The notes below the pieces were generated by a model that saw nothing but the letters and a program-made list of their open reading frames with translations, ran no database searches and was not told where the DNA came from. A program made the translations under genes and the position numbers. From positions 327,777,090 through 327,841,089 of the forward strand of contig NC_061514.1 of the NCBI RefSeq assembly GCF_022539505.1: a stretch of DNA of 64,000 nt, in the 5' to 3' direction. The stretch comes from Lolium rigidum. Taxonomy: Eukaryota > Streptophyta > Magnoliopsida > Poales > Poaceae. Shown here one piece after another: positions 33,603 through 46,000 of the stretch. Numbering within the stretch: position 1 is the stretch's first letter; each line of letters starts with the position of its first letter.

Positions 33603-35122
33603 ATTCTTGTGGCACTAGCTAGCTGGTAGTACGTGCGCGCGTGTAGATCCTCGATCGAGGAGCACGTATAAAATATAAATCAACGACTAGTACATGTAAA
33701 AAGGCTGAGGAGGGGAATACAATTTTTGCTCAAACCACACGTAAAGAGCATATACAAGCAAAGCAATTTGAGATGGCCAACCAGCAGGATACACGCTGAA
33801 TAGCCTTAATTGTACTGTTGAGATGCTCCTACACACATGCCAAGCAATAAATTGTTCGTCACAAGACTGGGCACCCTTCCTCTTAAGTACTTTTACAAAG
33901 CACATATCATTGCCTGAACTGCTATGATATGAAGTTGGGCATTGGTCCTTGGCCTTATATGGGACCTACCCTTCTTATCCTTAGTAAGGTGGTTTGAGAA
34001 GAGTGCCAACATGCCTAAGTGATTTTGCCTTTAGTAATATGCAATGATTTGATATTTACGTTGTGGTGCTATTCATCTAGTGGTGGCATGTGAACGTCGA
34101 CTACATGAAACTTCACCTTTATGGACCTAGGGGAAAGCACATATCAAAGAGGAAAAGAAGTTCCCGTAGATTATTATTTTTGCTTTTACAAAGCATTGCG
34201 GGGTCGCTTATGAAGTGTTTGGTTCGAGGGGTAGATAGCGATCGGATGGAATCATCCCAAATTTTATGTATCGGATGATCCATTTGAGTCTTTGTTTATT
34301 GGTTCATTTGATCTCTCTATCGGAAATATGGTGGCTCAAAATAACCAAATACAAGTGCAAGTTCATAATTGTCAAGTATGATAGCTTGTGTATTGTTATC
34401 ATCTTCTAATGTTAATGCACTCCTCATCCACGGAAGTATGAAGCGGATACTCCCCCTAAGCGCATGAATTCACAATGGCTTAGACACAAAAGACATATCA
34501 TCTATGATATGAAGTTGGGCATTGCTCCTCGGTCTCATATGTCCTACCCTTGTTATCCCTCTAATAAGGTGGTTTGAGAAGACTGCCAACATGCCTAAGT
34601 GATTTTGCATCGAGGTACGATCAACTCTAGCTAGGTCGTCCTATATCTAGATTGATTAAGTGTCTAGCATCAAGACCGTCGTTAACATTATGCATCAATA
34701 AATGCATCAAAGAAAAGCATAATTAGTGATTGCATATGAAAAATTCACCTCACAAGCAAAATATCAACCATAAATAATTCATAAATATGATAATACTCAT
34801 ATATGAAAATTTATATGGTTCTTTAATAATGACAATACTTCGAAATATTTGATCAAGATACTGCCACAAACACAATCTGGGGCTAGAGCTAGACTACTCC
34901 AAATTATCATGGAGGCAACATAGGATTTGATGGAGGCCATTCCAGTGGCTTTCTTCCCCTCCAGTCTAGCTGAGAGGGCAGGCTGCTTCATGTTTATTCA
35001 ATAATATATATGTGCTTACCAGGAAGTCCAAAAGCACGATATTATTGCGATATGTAGTAGATAATTTAGAGTCCTCAATCTAGTGCGCACAAAACGCACA
35101 AGACCTTACATGAACCTCAAAG
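33603..35122. other. Spacer between ankyrin and P450, unit C
   Basis: No gene seen. It matches unit A in blocks (33610-33740, 34145-34780 and 34785-35122). It carries the empty site of the first LINE at about 34656-34680 (AAGTGTCTAGCATCAAG) and of the second at about 34768-34790. It also has a private stretch at about 33890-34140. Confidence 0.6.
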
Positions 35123-35483
35123 TTAGTCTTGCGGCAGCAGAGGGACGAGGAGGAGCTTCTCCTTGCGGTGCACAGTGATCCCAAATGATTCGGCCATACA
35201 TATGCCACCTTCCGGCGCCGATCCAGACGGTAGCTTCCAGTCGAAGTGGTACATGAGATTCGCCAGCATGATCTCGATGGTCACGATGGCGAAGTTGATG
35301 CCAGGGCATATCCTTCGCCCGGCCCCAAACGGGAGGTAGAGGAAGTCGTTCCCCCTGTAGTCTATGGCCGCGGCGCTGCCGCCTTCCAAGAAGCGCTCGG
35401 GCACGAACTCCTCCGCGCTCTCCCAGCCGCTTGGATCCCTCGCGAGAGCCCAGCTGTTGACGATGACGCGCGTCCCTGAAGGT
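35123..35483 (-). pseudogene. Cytochrome P450, CYP71-type, C-terminal fragment (copy C)
   Basis: About 120 residues from IPSGTRVIVNSWALARDP through PERF and the haem loop FGAGRRICPG to the same C-terminus, LLLVPLLPQD, as copy A. The sequence stops abruptly at 35484 (after GAAGGTAT), where Tat-element sequence begins. The ExxR motif, I-helix and N-terminus are lost. Several substitutions relative to copy A are conservative. Confidence 0.88.
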
Positions 35484-35551
35484 ATAAAAAGCAAGACAGA
35501 GTTAAACCTTTCGAGTACATCAAAAAAGGAGGAGAGATAAAATTGACTTAC

Positions 35552-36921
35552 GAGCTGATGAGGGACTCAAAATAAGGATCATAAGCTGCCTTCGGATCCG
35601 AAGGAACAACTTCTTCAGCCTTAGAGATGCCAGAATCCTCGACTTCAGTCCTTTTCCTTTTGTTCTTCGGAGAAACAGCAGGAGGAAGGGATTCAGTCGA
35701 CTCACTGGCCTCAGACTCAGCCTCTCTCTCATGAGAAGCCGCAGATTTGTGAGAACCCGCAACTTCACTTTCAGGAACAGAAGAGCCCTGAGTATCGTCG
35801 GCAACGATGGTCATTTCTTCGACCTCTCCACCCTCAGGAAGAGGAGGAAGGGAAGTTACACTAGGATGATCCTGAAAAAATAGAAACCAAAGAAAAAGTA
35901 AAGACATGACAACACAATGAGATGCAGGAAAAAAGGTGCAACAAGATAAAAACGCGGAAAGATAAAATACCTTGGGGAGTGGATTGGTGGAGCTGTATGG
36001 TTCCACACGACAAGAAGAAGGAACTGGATCTTTGCCCAGGCGAGAAAGTCTTCGAACCAACTTCTCCAAGTCCTTGGTGGAAAGGTCACCGGAGATTCTG
36101 TTGGCGTCATTTTCACCAGAGTACGTCCAAAGGGGATTTTTGCGAGCCTGAAGAGGCTGCACTCTAATCCTAAGGAAATAGGCAGTGATTTGAACACCAG
36201 ATAGCTCCTCGCCTCGAGTATTTTGAAGCTAGCGAATGCGAGACATGAGCGCCTCTGTCGCCTTTTTCTCTTCCTCAGAAGCTTCGGCATCCCAGGAGCG
36301 ACGGCGCTGAATTTTGGCACTCCCGTCGAAGGGAATTATGTTGTTCTCAACGGAGTTGGCGCTTTCTTCGTGAATGTAAAGCCACTTCTTGCGCCATCCT
36401 TGGACAGAATCGGGAAACTTGACGTCGAAATAATCGACATCGGTACGAATACGGATAACAACGCCACCTATGTTATAAGTGACGTTGTGGGAGCCATTGC
36501 GGCGGAGGCAGAAGATGCGTTTCCAAAGAGCCCAATTAGGAGCGACTCCAAGAAAGCATTCGCAAAGGGTGATAAAAATAGAAATGTGAAGGATGGAATT
36601 GGGGGTCGGATGATGCAGTTGAATCCCATAGACAAAGAGAAGACCGCGGAGGAAATCATGGATTGGGGTAGAGAGGCCGCGGATAAGATGATCAACGAAA
36701 CTAACCCGATACTCCATTGGAGGCTTGGGATAGCTTTCTTCATTGGGAAAGCGGATGGCGCCTTCCTTCTTCATCAGGCCAAGCCTTTTCATCAGGTTGG
36801 AGTCTTGGTTGGAGATCTTGGATCTCTCCCACTCAAAATCTTCAGCGGCCATCGCGGACTCTGGAGTGCTGTGGCGGGTCAAACGCGCACGCGGCGGCAT
36901 CCACGGAAGCGGGTTGAGCAA
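35552..36921 (-). pseudogene. Antisense ORF of Tat-type element (Transposase_28-like)
   Basis: Exon 1 is 36921-35971 and exon 2 is 35871-35552. The 99-bp intron between them has a GTATTT donor and a TTTTTTCAG acceptor. A further GTAAGT donor at 35551 shows that at least one exon is missing at the break. The domain near residues 65-125 (FVDHLIRGLSTPIHDFLRGL, then HHPTPNSILHISIFITLCE) matches the so-called putative gypsy-type transposon domain (PF04195) from memory. Then follow PLQARKNPLWTYSG, SSCRVEPYS and an acidic, lysine-containing tail with KNKRKR. A TAG at 36229-36231 interrupts exon 1; the frame is otherwise open. The role is unknown. The ORF lies antisense to the element. Confidence 0.75.
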
Positions 36922-37020
36922 TGTATGCGAGAGCGGGAAATCGGTGAAGATTGGGCGCAGAGGAAGATTTGCGAAGAGGAACAGGTGAGCGGCGCAAGCG
37001 AGGGGATGAACGGAGGTTGA

Positions 37021-38279
37021 AGACAGGTTTATATAAGATTTGGGTGAAGCAGTGTACCGTTGGATGAGGAAATCGTGTGGTGAGAATTGATTTTCTGGTT
37101 ACAAGGGCAAAAAAGTATTTTTACGGGGATAGGCGTTACCGCACGAGCACCGAGAAAAGCGGAGGACGTGTGTCCCCCATTTGCACGACGTGTCAACATG
37201 GTGGGAACGATGGACCCACAAAGCAGAAAAATATCGACCAGTGATAGAGTTGAAGAAAATTTGACAAGGGAAAATATGTCGACAAGAGAAAGGAGAATCG
37301 CGACAGGATAAGTTATTTGAATGCATCAGGAGCCTTTGGTCAGAAACAAGTTTTTGCCCAAATGCTCGGGGGCTACTTCGAAAAAAGAAAACTTTCGACA
37401 ATGGCAAATATAGAAAATGTTGAGCCTACAGTCAAGTACAAGTTCTTGGCTGTAGCCTCGGGGGCTACTCCCATCAGGAGCGCTGTTCGCGCACCCGATA
37501 AAAAAAAAAAAAAAAGAAAGAGAGAAGAAGAAGGAGGAAAGAATATCAAGAGATAATGGCAATATAGTGACAAGGTGGACTAAAATGTTGAGCCTACAAC
37601 CAAGCACAAGTTCTTGGCTGTAGCCTCGGGAGCTACTCCCATCGGGAACGCCGTTCGCGTGCCCGATGAAATTAACAAAGGAAAAATAGAACAAGCAAGA
37701 GAGTATATTTCGAGTTATCATTAACTCTCCATATACTCCCATCGGGAAAGCAATATAAGTCATATTTGACTCAATAAAATGTGCCATTCCAACAGCCGGA
37801 AAAGCACTCGACAATATATTCTCAGAACGCCGAAGTTGCGATCAATTTCTGAATGCCGCAAAATTGCGAAGGTAAGACCCCAGACCTATTCTGTTGGGCG
37901 TGGCATCGCCGAAGACTGCGCTCTCTACTTTTATCCGTATCAACGGATACGAAGAAAAATCCTAACGGACGCGTTAGGTACTCGATAAATTTAACCGGGA
38001 CTCGACGGAATGGTAAGACCTTAAGCGGCGCTCGTCGAAGTTTACACCAGTATCCCGAAATCATGTCCAGGGACGTGATTTTGAAGTAGGTTTTTGCGGA
38101 TTGCCACTAGAGCAGTTAACTAGTACCTGATCCGTCAGATGAACTAGCCCCAACTACCAATATCCCTGTACAATATAGAATTTTATGAGAAAGAGTATGA
38201 AAGTTAGAGCTTTCGAGTAAAAATAAACAGTGGAGATTTTCCTTGATTCTAATGATTCAAGCAAAATCTCGGGGGCTAC
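37021..38279 (+). other. Tat-element 3' untranslated region
   Basis: No gene. The unit TGTAGCCTCGGGGGCTACTC with CGCTGTTCGCGCACCCGAT occurs near 37450 and, changed, near 37618. An A-run lies at about 37500-37515. The polypurine tract TCGGGGGCTAC (38269-38279) directly precedes the LTR. Confidence 0.7.
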
Positions 38280-38665
38280 TGACATAGGCATCCCAAATGG
38301 GCCTGCCTCATATAGTACCCGGGGTTTATTGAAGGCCCACTACCCGAAGAATAAGAAGACTCGAGAGCCCAAGATGTATTTAAGGAAAAGATAGAATTGT
38401 AATAGGAAGTGTTATTTGTAATCTGGCGGGATGAGTTAGAAACCGTCCCGGACTATGTAATCCTTGTATAGCACGAATCCCTCGGCTCCACCTATATAAA
38501 GGGGGGGTCGAGGGACGAGAAGATCATCGAATCATTGTCTGCAAACCCTAGTTTTCATATTCGTCGAGTACTTTTCGGCTGAAACCTTCGAGATCTACTT
38601 GCCCTCTACTTCTAACTAAACCCTAACCTATAATCCATAGGCATTGACAAGTTAATCCCTTGTCA
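38280..38665 (+). repeat. Tat-element LTR, 386 bp
   Basis: Starts TGACATAGGCATCCC and ends AATCCCTTGTCA, with ends TGACA/TGTCA. A TATA box, TATATAAA, lies at 38493-38500, followed by a leader with GCAAACCCTAG. Short LTRs on long elements are usual in this lineage. Confidence 0.85.
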
Positions 38666-39030
38666 TCTACGGTGTCCGGCGAGCGGGATCGCTTCGATCC
38701 GCTCGCCGGCGAGGCCCTACTGCGGCGGCGGGAGTCCATCCTAGCTTTGGGGTGGAATGCGTGGCGGGGGAGCGGCTAATTGCTCGCCGGAGCAGCGGAG
38801 GAGGCGGCGGCGCGCGGCGGAGCTAGGGTTGCAAGTGAGGGGTTAACCCCTCACTCGCACCTGCGCCCACTATATGTACGGGGCGACGGGGCCGATTTCC
38901 TGGGCCCCGTATTCCGCCGAAACGGGGCGGCCCGAATACGGGGCCTGCTAGACGGCCCAAACCGCGCCTGCCCCGTATGTCGCCGGAATTTTACGGGGTG
39001 GGCGGGTTATACGGGGCCTGTTAGACATGC
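38666..39030. other. GC-rich stretch with palindrome, partial DNA element
   Basis: A near-perfect palindrome lies at 38676-38709 (arm CCGGCGAGCGGGATCG). ATACGGGGCCTG(C/T)TAGAC occurs near 38936 and 39013. The right edge, TTAGACATGCTCTAA, resembles ends of grass MITE-like elements (complement TTAGAGCATGTCTAA). No matching left end was found. No gene. Confidence 0.45.
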
Positions 39031-39454
39031 TCTAACTGGATGAAGAAATGTCCTCAGATACTAGAATTTTCCTTTTTTATTAGCTCGAAATAGACCAATT
39101 CCACGTCGTTACAAAGTTGAGTATGGACCAAATTGTATATAGCTCAATATTTAAGTTGACTCAGTCTGAACTCGCTTGAATATTAGTACGAATTGGTCTA
39201 ATCTAACTCGTTGGAATTCGACTCGTTTCTAGCCGACTAGATAGACACATCAACTCAACTGGTTGCATTTGGTAGAAGTAGACGCATATTCATATTGGCT
39301 GCATCTGGTAATTTTTTTGCAAGATTGGATATGGAGTAGTTTGTATAGCTAAGAGTAGTCATTTACAAGCTGACTTAGCTGAGTAGACCGAGAATTGTTA
39401 ATTGGCTTAGAAATAGATATTCCCAAAAGTAAATCAGTGAAGTGCAGTAGTCAC

Positions 39455-40193
39455 CTTGGCCCTTGAGAGCGGCTGCGTGCAAGGCATTCCGGCCGTCAGG
39501 TCCAGAGTAGGACAGCGCTGAGTCTTTCTCATAGAGCTGCTTGGCGATGTCGTCGTGGCCCAGCTCGACGGCCAAGTAGAGCGGCGAGGCGCCCTCGGAC
39601 AGAGGCACACGAGCCAGCTGCGGGTCCTCCGCCATGAGCAGGGTGATCATGTCGCCGTCCCCCGAACGAACCGCGTCGTGAAGCACCGTCTCTCCACGGT
39701 TGTTCTGCACCCTCAGTATGGCCTTCACCTTCTCGTTGACGTCGCCACCTCCATTCTCGGATCTTGCAAGGAACATGAGATGGGCGACCATTCCGCGGTG
39801 CCTGGCACGGGCGGCGCGGTGCAGGGGAGTATCGCCGTTCTTGTTCCGGGCGTCGAGGAGGTGCCTGGCCTTGCCATGGATCACGGACGCGCTCTTGAGG
39901 AACTCCTCACCGTCTCCCCTCGAAGCTACCACGTGGAGGAGGGAGTTCCGCTCAGCGGCTGCAGCAGATGACACGGTCCCAGCATCGATGGCGGCATCGA
40001 CGATCTCGATGGGGATGACGTGCTGAGGCGCCCCAAGCGCCACACCTCCTACGCCGCTGAGAAGGAGACGCTCTAGCCGCACCCAGTCGCCGCGCCGGGC
40101 GGCCATGAGCAGCTGGGGATCATGTGGGTTGATCTGCACCTGCAGACAGCTGGGATTAGGAATTTGTTTTGCATTGCCGCTCTCTGGAGCCAT
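39455..40193 (-). CDS. Ankyrin-repeat protein, first exon only (copy B)
   Basis: Starts at ATG 40193 (MAPESGNAKQ) and ends at 39455 before the GTGACT donor. The 246 codons differ from copy A at only about seven residues (for example GAPQ for GVPQ, DAAIDAG for DAAVDVG, AERN for AERD). The same five ankyrin repeats are intact. Read through the donor, the frame continues to 39375 with the same hydrophobic tail as A. No later exon: the duplicated segment starts at 39031, inside the intron. Confidence 0.75.
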
Positions 40194-41251
40194 ATTCTGG
40201 GTAGCAGTGGCACTGGCACGCACTGGCACTAGCCTGGTAGTACGTGCGTGTACATCCTCGATCGAGGAGCACGTATAAAAGGCTGAGGAGGGGAATACAA
40301 TTCTTACTCAAACCACAAGTAAAGAGCATAATTCGAGATGCCGAACCAGTTGGAATCCAAGCTGAAAAGCCTTGTACACACAAGACAACCAATAAATTGT
40401 TCGTCACAAGGTTGGGCACCCTTCCTGTTACGTACATGAATGAATACGATCGAGCTAAGTCAGGACAAGACAGATTTTATTTTTGGTAACCAACAGAAAC
40501 AACATATCAAATTTGTTTTCTTCCTACACAAGAAATTTGCCAAGTGCACATGGTGCTGTGGTATACCATTTGCACGTGTATATAGATCTTTACTGAAATG
40601 GAAATGGAAAAGGCCATGTAATTTATATTCAAATATATAACATTGTTCCCGGTCTCTTCTTTTGAGTTTATGGTGCCAATAAAACAGAATAATTCCCCTG
40701 CCAAAGAACAAAGAGGAAAAGAAGTTCCTGTAGATCTTTTTTTTTTTGCTTTTACAAAGCATTGCGGGGTCGCTTATGAAGTGTTTGGTTCGAGGGGTAG
40801 ATAGCGATCGGATGGAACCATCCCAAATTTTATGTATCGGATGATCCATTTGAGTCTTTATTTTATTGGTTCATTTGATCTCTCTATCGGAAATATGGTG
40901 GCACAAAATAACAAGCATCGATACTTAAAAATGCATGGTAAATACAAGTGCAAGTTCATAATTGTCAAGTATGATAGCTTGTGTATTGTTATCATCTCCT
41001 AATGTTAATGCACTCCTCATCCACGGAAGTATGAAGCGGATACTCCCCTATGCGCATGAATTCACAATGGCTTAGGCACAAAAGTCATATCATCTATGAT
41101 ATGAAGTTGGGCATTGCTCCTCGGTCTCATATGTGACCTACCCTTGTTATCCCTCTAATACGGTGGTTTGAGAAGACTGCCAACATGCCTAAGTGATTTG
41201 GCATCGAGGTACGATCAACTCTAGCTAGGCCTCCCTATATCCATATTGATT
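40194..41251. other. Upstream region of ankyrin copy B
   Basis: No gene seen. It is colinear with 5661-6705, with a 19-bp extra stretch near 40206 that duplicates a CACTGGCA word. Confidence 0.6.
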
Positions 41252-41268
41252 AAGTGTCTAGCATCAAC

Positions 41269-42000
41269 TGGTTCAGGGACATCCAATTGTCGACGGACCA
41301 GGATAGGTTGGTTTGGCGCTGGATGACGGATGGTCAGTATTCTACCAGATCATGTTATGACACCATTTTCCAAGGGGCGATCATCTCATGCTCCTGGAAG
41401 CTCAACTAGAAATCCTGGGCGTCGCCAAGGGTGAAGTTCTTCATATGGCTAGCCTGTCTCGACAGGTGCTGGACGAGTGAGAGGTTGGCGCAACGTGGTC
41501 TGCCGCACGCGCCTCGGTGCTCGTTCTGCGATTAGTCCGAGGAGACTATGAGGCATCTACTTACGGGTTGCTCTTTCTCCAGCACGATTTGGTTTGAGGT
41601 CCTATCGTGGATACGATCCACTTCAGGGTCCCCCACGTCTGAGGGTGACTTCGCGGAGTGGTGGTCGCTAGTGGTGCGGACCACCCCTCGTCAGATGCGT
41701 AAAGGCACTTCGTCGGTTATCATGCTTACTGCATGGTGGATTTGAAAACATCGGAATGTGGTGGTCTTAGACAACGCGCATCCCTCGGTGAATTCCTTGC
41801 TCAACGACATTGTGGCCGAGGTGCGGCTTTGGGCGGACGCGGGCGCCCGGGGTGTTCGCCAGATGCTCCCCTAGTTTAGTGTTTTTCCTTTTCTTGGGTC
41901 GAGTTGTACGGCGCGGTGTTCGTCCGTCCTTGGACTTGTACATATAACCTTCTTTATCTATCAATGCATCGAAACACGAGGCTTTTGCGTTTTCGCGAAA
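41269..42000 (+). mobile_element. 5'-truncated LINE with zinc-binding RT tail domain (copy B)
   Basis: The same insertion as 6723-7453, duplicated with the unit. The target duplication AAGTGTCTAGCATCAAC is at 41252-41268 and 42001-42017. It has the same stop codons, including the TGA that ends the TAWWI stretch. Confidence 0.88.
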
Positions 42001-42122
42001 AAGTGTCTAGCATCAACACCGTCGTTAACATTATGCATCAATAAATGCATCAAAGAATCAGAATTAGTGATTGCATATGAAAAAATCACATCACAAGCAA
42101 AATATCAACCATAAATAACAGA

Positions 42123-43030
42123 TTTTTTTTAGATAAAGGGAATATATTAATATCAAAAGATACCAATTACACCCAGTCTCTGCAACAATGCACCACCCTA
42201 ATGGCACTACGGATGCACATACCAAAAAATAGAAAAGAAAACTAAGAAACAAAAGTCCCGCTATAGTATAGCGACCAAGACAACACCTGAAATACATCCA
42301 CCACCAAGACAACACCTGAAATACAGACTCTCCAAAAGCGACAGCTCCAAGAAAAGAACAGTGCTTTAACACCGTCATCGTCCGATCAAAGATCTTAGGT
42401 TTTCACCCTGAAGATAGTCCCGCTCTCAAAACAATGCCTCCAACAAGGTCATTGCCAGGCACAACCAGTTAAGGCCAGACCTTGGGTTTTCACCCTGAAA
42501 GGTAGGACTCTGGACTTCACATGTGTTGTCACCCCCACTTTCATACCGCTGATGTGAAGCCCGGAACACCAAGCAAATCCCTCAACAACGCGGAGATTTG
42601 AACCTCCCTTAGCTAGTCCTCCCATTCGGCCTTCATGATATTCTCTTCTTCTGACTTTCATCATGGATCCATAGTCACTTGATGTCAACACAGAAAAAGA
42701 GCTTCGCGCCGCTCCCTCCAAAACCAAACTGTCAGGAATAAAAGCATGGCTGCGCGCGATCAAATACCACCCGATCCAGCAAACTACAGGCAAAAGATGT
42801 GTTGTACCATTCGCCGACGGAGCCTTCCGGAACTCAACACTCTGGCTAGATAAAAAGGATCAGCATCTGGTAGGTCTTCATCATTGCAAAAGAAGAACCC
42901 TAGGACCACCACCTTCAAACCCGAAGCAGACGAATAGGTCCCCACGCCACCATCCACTGACCAACGATGATGAAGGAGAATTTGGTGGACGGCGGAAGTT
43001 GCAACCACACCATCCTCGCCCCGCACATTG
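42123..43030 (-). mobile_element. LINE derivative on minus strand (copy B), cut by element T
   Basis: The same insertion as in unit A. The left target duplication ACCATAAATAACAGA is at 42108-42122. The sequence ends at 43030 (CCGCACATTG), where the T LTR begins. Confidence 0.8.
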
Positions 43031-46000
43031 TGTCAACACCCGGATTTTTAAGTCCAGATGCCTATTATGCCATTCCTCGCAATCCCAGGAATATCGTTTT
43101 TGCGAGACATAATAGATTGATATCACAACACATCATTCATTACATACCATAATCGTCTTACAAATAAAGGATCACATGATCCAGTCTCATTACAATAATA
43201 GAAGTTCTATTGATCAATTACATAACACATAGCGGAAGCGAAGTAACGTAGTAGTAGTCCATTTATTCCACATGCAACTGTTGACGTCAGGAGTGATCCT
43301 AGTTGTCGTAGACGTCCTGTTGTCCTTCTTCCGGGTTCTGGTACTCCTCTTCATAGTCTGGCCATTGGAATAGCCAGGGACACAGCCATGAGTACTTTAA
43401 AGTACTCGCAAACTAATACTAAGGTAAATACTATCAACTATAGTAAAGGGGTTCTAAGCTCTAAGTTTATTTGCATAAAGCCAATTTTATTTCATAAGCA
43501 TTTGTAACCAAAAACTCCTCATTTGCCTAACTTAACTCAAGTGGGAACATTAGTGTCATTCCCACAACTCAGTTGTGATTCAAAGTCAAAGTCACCTTTC
43601 AATTCAATTCACAAGTCACCATTCATAGTTTTAGAAAAGTTCTGATGACGGAACAGTATGGCCTTTCCAACTGTCCATGACCGCGGACGCGGCTATTCGA
43701 ATAGGTTAAACTCTGCAGAGGGTGTACACTTGTGCCACAATAATTGCAATAGTTCGTCAGGCGTAACTGGCCCTGATTTATCGTACGCAGTACGCGAACT
43801 ACCAATCCTAACCTTTCATTTACATACCCTAGTATAGGCACCTCTCCCCATGAGCTTGGCCTCCCGGTGAAAACAAACGGTCAACCCGGGAACACTACAA
43901 GGAAACCCCCTCTACAGCAACGCACTGATGCGTATCTAAATCTTCATATTGGCGTTGCTAGAGACTTTACCAACGGATAAAAATGTGTTGCGTTTTTGGG
44001 CGTTGCAAAGGTACAATGCAACGCATATGCGTGCGTTGGTAACCAATGGGATAAGCGTTGTAGAATAGCTACGGAATCAAAACAACAACTATATGCGTTG
44101 TTAGATGCATCCTGCACGTGTTGAAAATTCTGTTTCACAAAATACTATTTTCTGGACTATATGGTTTGATCGCCCTAGAGGATGGCAGATGATTTTTTTT
44201 CTCAGCCAGAGAACGTAGTTCATATGAGACATTCCACATCACACAAAAATTGAAGAATTTGAATGTATTCCATCGCATGTAATTCAATATTTATTTATTA
44301 GCGTAACACAATGCCATACATGAGAATCCTGTAAAGAGTATAGAATGTACAATTGCTTCAAAATATGATATTCTATCTAGTCATGTATATATACTTTTGG
44401 ACAACTATTCCATACACAAGAATCGTCTGAAGAGTAGACAATTTACAATCCTGCATCAAAACAAGATATCCTAACTAGACTATATATGTTCTTTCTAATA
44501 TTTGGCCCAACAAATCCAGAGCTGATTTCCAAATAGCAAGTCTTGCTGTTGTATGTCACCTGCAAATACAATTTCATTTTCAGTATCAAATGGTGAAAAG
44601 ATTATAAAGGCTATTGTGAGTTCTACCAAGTACTTGCTTAATAATTTGTAGGTATACTCACCTTGGTGGCATGCCAAAGCTAAGTCAGCACGCATAACAT
44701 TTTTTTTGCTATCCTATGCATTTGATATTGCTCATTAGACCAACAAGTTACAATGGTTACAAAACAGATGGAAATAAAAAAAACTGGACAAGGATGGAAA
44801 CAAATCCATGAAACAGAAGATCAAAATCTTCTTATTGACTAGATGGTTCATCTAACAGCAGATAAAAAAAATTCTTCATTAACTAATCAGTAGAGTGGTC
44901 AATACAGTATCATAAATAAAAACAAATTAATCATACGGGAAAAGTAGAAGTTCACAATGTCTTGGTTGACACAATAGGACTAGCTCAAGGTACAGAGTAG
45001 GAAAGCACATAAATATCGGTGCATTGATTGACTGCAGTTTGCATCTAGAGAGGCACAGTACTACGTATGATTTTAGCGGAAATTAAGGAGTACTTATCAC
45101 ATTGGTAGTCTGATCCGTGCATTAAGAATTTTGAGAGCAACAAAGACAAGAGAGATACTGCTTGTCAATCACTGTGAGAACTCTACCTGATATCCTTGGT
45201 ACGTTACCAACGTCTGTTGCAGCCAAAGTTTTGATGGTAGAACTCCAGAACAGCAATGCCGCTTTGTCGTTGTACCTTCTGCACCCTGTCAAGCACTGAA
45301 GCAGACGTAAGATATTGGACAACTTCCATTACTGAGTGCCCATTAACATGCATCGGTAATGCAAGTCTAGCATAGTATAAGGTTAACATGGAAAGCTACT
45401 AGATGGAAACCAGACTAGAGTCTGCAATGCTCCCAAGGCATATAACCGATCCAAACAGGGAAAATATAACTGCACGCGACGATCTGCTAACGACATCAAT
45501 GGGCACGGATGCACAAAAAACCTGGAAAACTGAAGAACGCGGGTCAAGCCAAGGAAAACGACCGAGGAGTCTGACAGGGGAAAAAGGGAAATCGCACCTG
45601 AAGCCAAACCTATGCCGTTCCTTTCTCCGTCGCGCCCCTTGTGCTCCAACTCGCCGCCGCGGTATTCCAGAAACTACCGCCCTGGAGTATCCCCAATCCA
45701 TCTTAGCTGCACAAGAAAGATTTCGCGAATTTAGGAGATCTCATGGTACGCGAACGCGAAGATGTGGTCGATTAATCCCTTTGAGACGAACTTGATCCGG
45801 ATACTATCTATCATACGCGAGGAGTGGTAGATCAAAATGGTATCCGCATCACCGGCGAGAGAGGCCCTGCTTGCGCATGGCACCTTGAGGGAGCGGATGG
45901 AGGCGGCTAGGTTTGGAGGAGAGGAGCGGAACTGTCAAGTGCTGGCTTAAGTTGGTGACTGCGTGGCCTGGGTCGTGATACCTAATGACGTGCTTAGTGG

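Larger units (their letters stand above)
32820..35483. repeat. Duplication unit C (ankyrin exon + P450)
   Basis: Colinear with unit A: ankyrin exon, 5' flank, spacer, P450 3' end. It lacks both LINE insertions and E1. It is more diverged than A and B are from each other, and it breaks at 35484 inside the P450 exon. Confidence 0.88.
35484..38665 (+). mobile_element. Tat-lineage Gypsy element, 3' part only
   Basis: From left to right: an antisense ORF region, a long 3' untranslated region with repeated words CTCGGGGGCTACTCCCATC, a polypurine tract and one LTR (38280-38665). The order antisense ORF, then polypurine tract, then 3' LTR matches Tat-lineage (Grande/RIRE2/Retand-like) elements. The 5' LTR, gag and pol are missing. 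The left edge is a blunt break in the P450 exon, probably a deletion. The candidate right target duplication is TCTAC (38666-38670), but its partner is gone. Confidence 0.8.
39031..43030. repeat. Duplication unit B (ankyrin exon, LINEs)
   Basis: Near-identical to unit A 4498-8481, including both LINE insertions with the same junctions. Private change: at about 42270-42300 a repeated GACCAAGACAACACCTGAAA replaces a segment of A. The unit is cut at 43030 by element T. The rest, including a P450 copy, is expected beyond the window. Confidence 0.93.

Noticed and set aside
32913..33629. 238-residue plus-strand ORF
   Set aside because: It is antisense to the ankyrin exon. The minus frame has clear ankyrin repeats, and the plus frame is open because of GC-rich codon use.
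36223..37020. 265-residue plus-strand ORF
   Set aside because: It is the antisense shadow of the Tat antisense ORF, which has recognisable domain patches and a proper intron on the other strand.
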